This document shows, in pieces, positions 63,590 through 64,000 of a stretch of DNA of 64,000 bases. Within the stretch, counting starts at the first letter, position 1. Each line of letters opens with the position of its first letter. The stretch covers positions 1,712,001-1,776,000 of the forward strand of contig OX387608.1 of assembly GCA_947568835.1 (NCBI GenBank), written 5' to 3'. The position numbers were made by a program, and so were the translations under genes. This stretch comes from Protonemura montana (Eukaryota; Arthropoda; Insecta; Plecoptera; Nemouridae). The notes beneath the pieces were generated by a model, which was given only the letters and a program-made list of their open reading frames with translations, searched no databases and was not told the origin of the DNA.

Positions 63590-64000
63590 ACATATATACT
63601 TCCCACTGATGCTCTGTAGTTGAACATATAAACTTCCCACTGATGCTCTGTAGTTGAACATATATACTTCCCACTGATGCTCTGTAGTTGAACAAATATA
63701 CTTCCCACTGATGCTCTGTAGTTGAACATATATACTTCCCACTGATGTTCTGTAGTTGAACACATATACTTCCCACTGATGCTCTGTAGTTGAACATATA
63801 TACTTCCCACTGATGCTCTGTAGTTGAACATATATACTTCCCACTGATGCTCTGTAGTTGAACATATATACTTCCCACTGATGCTCTGTAGTTGAACATA
63901 TATACTTCCCACTGATGCTCTGTAGTTGAACATATATACTTCCCACTGATTCTCTGTAGTTGAACATATATACTTCCCACTGATGCTCTGTAGTTGAACA
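63590..64000 (-). repeat. 34-bp minisatellite, about 12 copies to the window edge, in a TONSL intron
   Basis: This is the same monomer as 8167-9050 in inverse orientation. On the gene strand the last monomer reads GTATATATGTTCAG and its final AG is the splice acceptor of the exon at 63585. The array continues beyond the window. Confidence 0.97.

Overview
The window is animal nuclear DNA. It has small exons with GT/AG introns, no bacterial-type operons, Pol III-derived retroposons and a very heavy load of tandem repeats. Seven conserved metazoan genes can be read from spliced exons. The set, the exon layout, and introns filled with minisatellites that start at the splice donor suggest a marine invertebrate. 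A lancelet (cephalochordate) is my best guess, because such intron-boundary minisatellites have been reported from amphioxus, but the phylum is not proven by anything here.

Layout, left to right. (1) 1-3.6 kb: a DNA transposon with terminal inverted repeats of at least about 210 bp and an intact 860-residue transposase-like ORF on the minus strand. (2) 3.9-4.9 kb: a tRNA-like retroposon, a long hairpin, and the first coding exon of a PPP1R16-type protein phosphatase 1 targeting subunit (minus, running off the left edge). (3) 5.6-6.1 kb: TMEM42, two exons, plus strand. (4) 9.3-37.3 kb: a DUSP22/DUSP15-type dual-specificity phosphatase, six exons over 28 kb, with a 13.7-kb first intron packed with minisatellites, 5S rRNA-derived SINEs, a tandem array of truncated tRNA-like units and foldback elements. 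(5) 37.3-41.4 kb: mostly unassigned, with two weak small-gene candidates. (6) 41.4-43.6 kb: EMC8/9, five exons, minus. (7) 44.2-52.9 kb: MAD1L1 (spindle checkpoint Mad1), eleven exons, minus, complete at 749 residues. (8) 53.4-56.5 kb: DMC1 (meiotic recombinase), six exons, plus, complete at 339 residues and head-to-head with MAD1L1 across 496 bp. (9) 57.9 kb to the right edge: the C-terminal half of TONSL, seven exons, minus, continuing beyond the window.

The genes do not form one pathway, but three concern chromosomes: Mad1 in the spindle checkpoint, Dmc1 in meiotic strand exchange, and TONSL in replication-fork repair with Rad51 loading. The most unusual content is non-coding. Several introns in four different genes are almost entirely minisatellite. 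The arrays begin at or within a few tens of bases of the 5' splice site, and the same monomer families occur in unrelated introns. At least two monomer families match the ends of dispersed foldback/MITE-like elements, which suggests how the arrays were seeded and spread.
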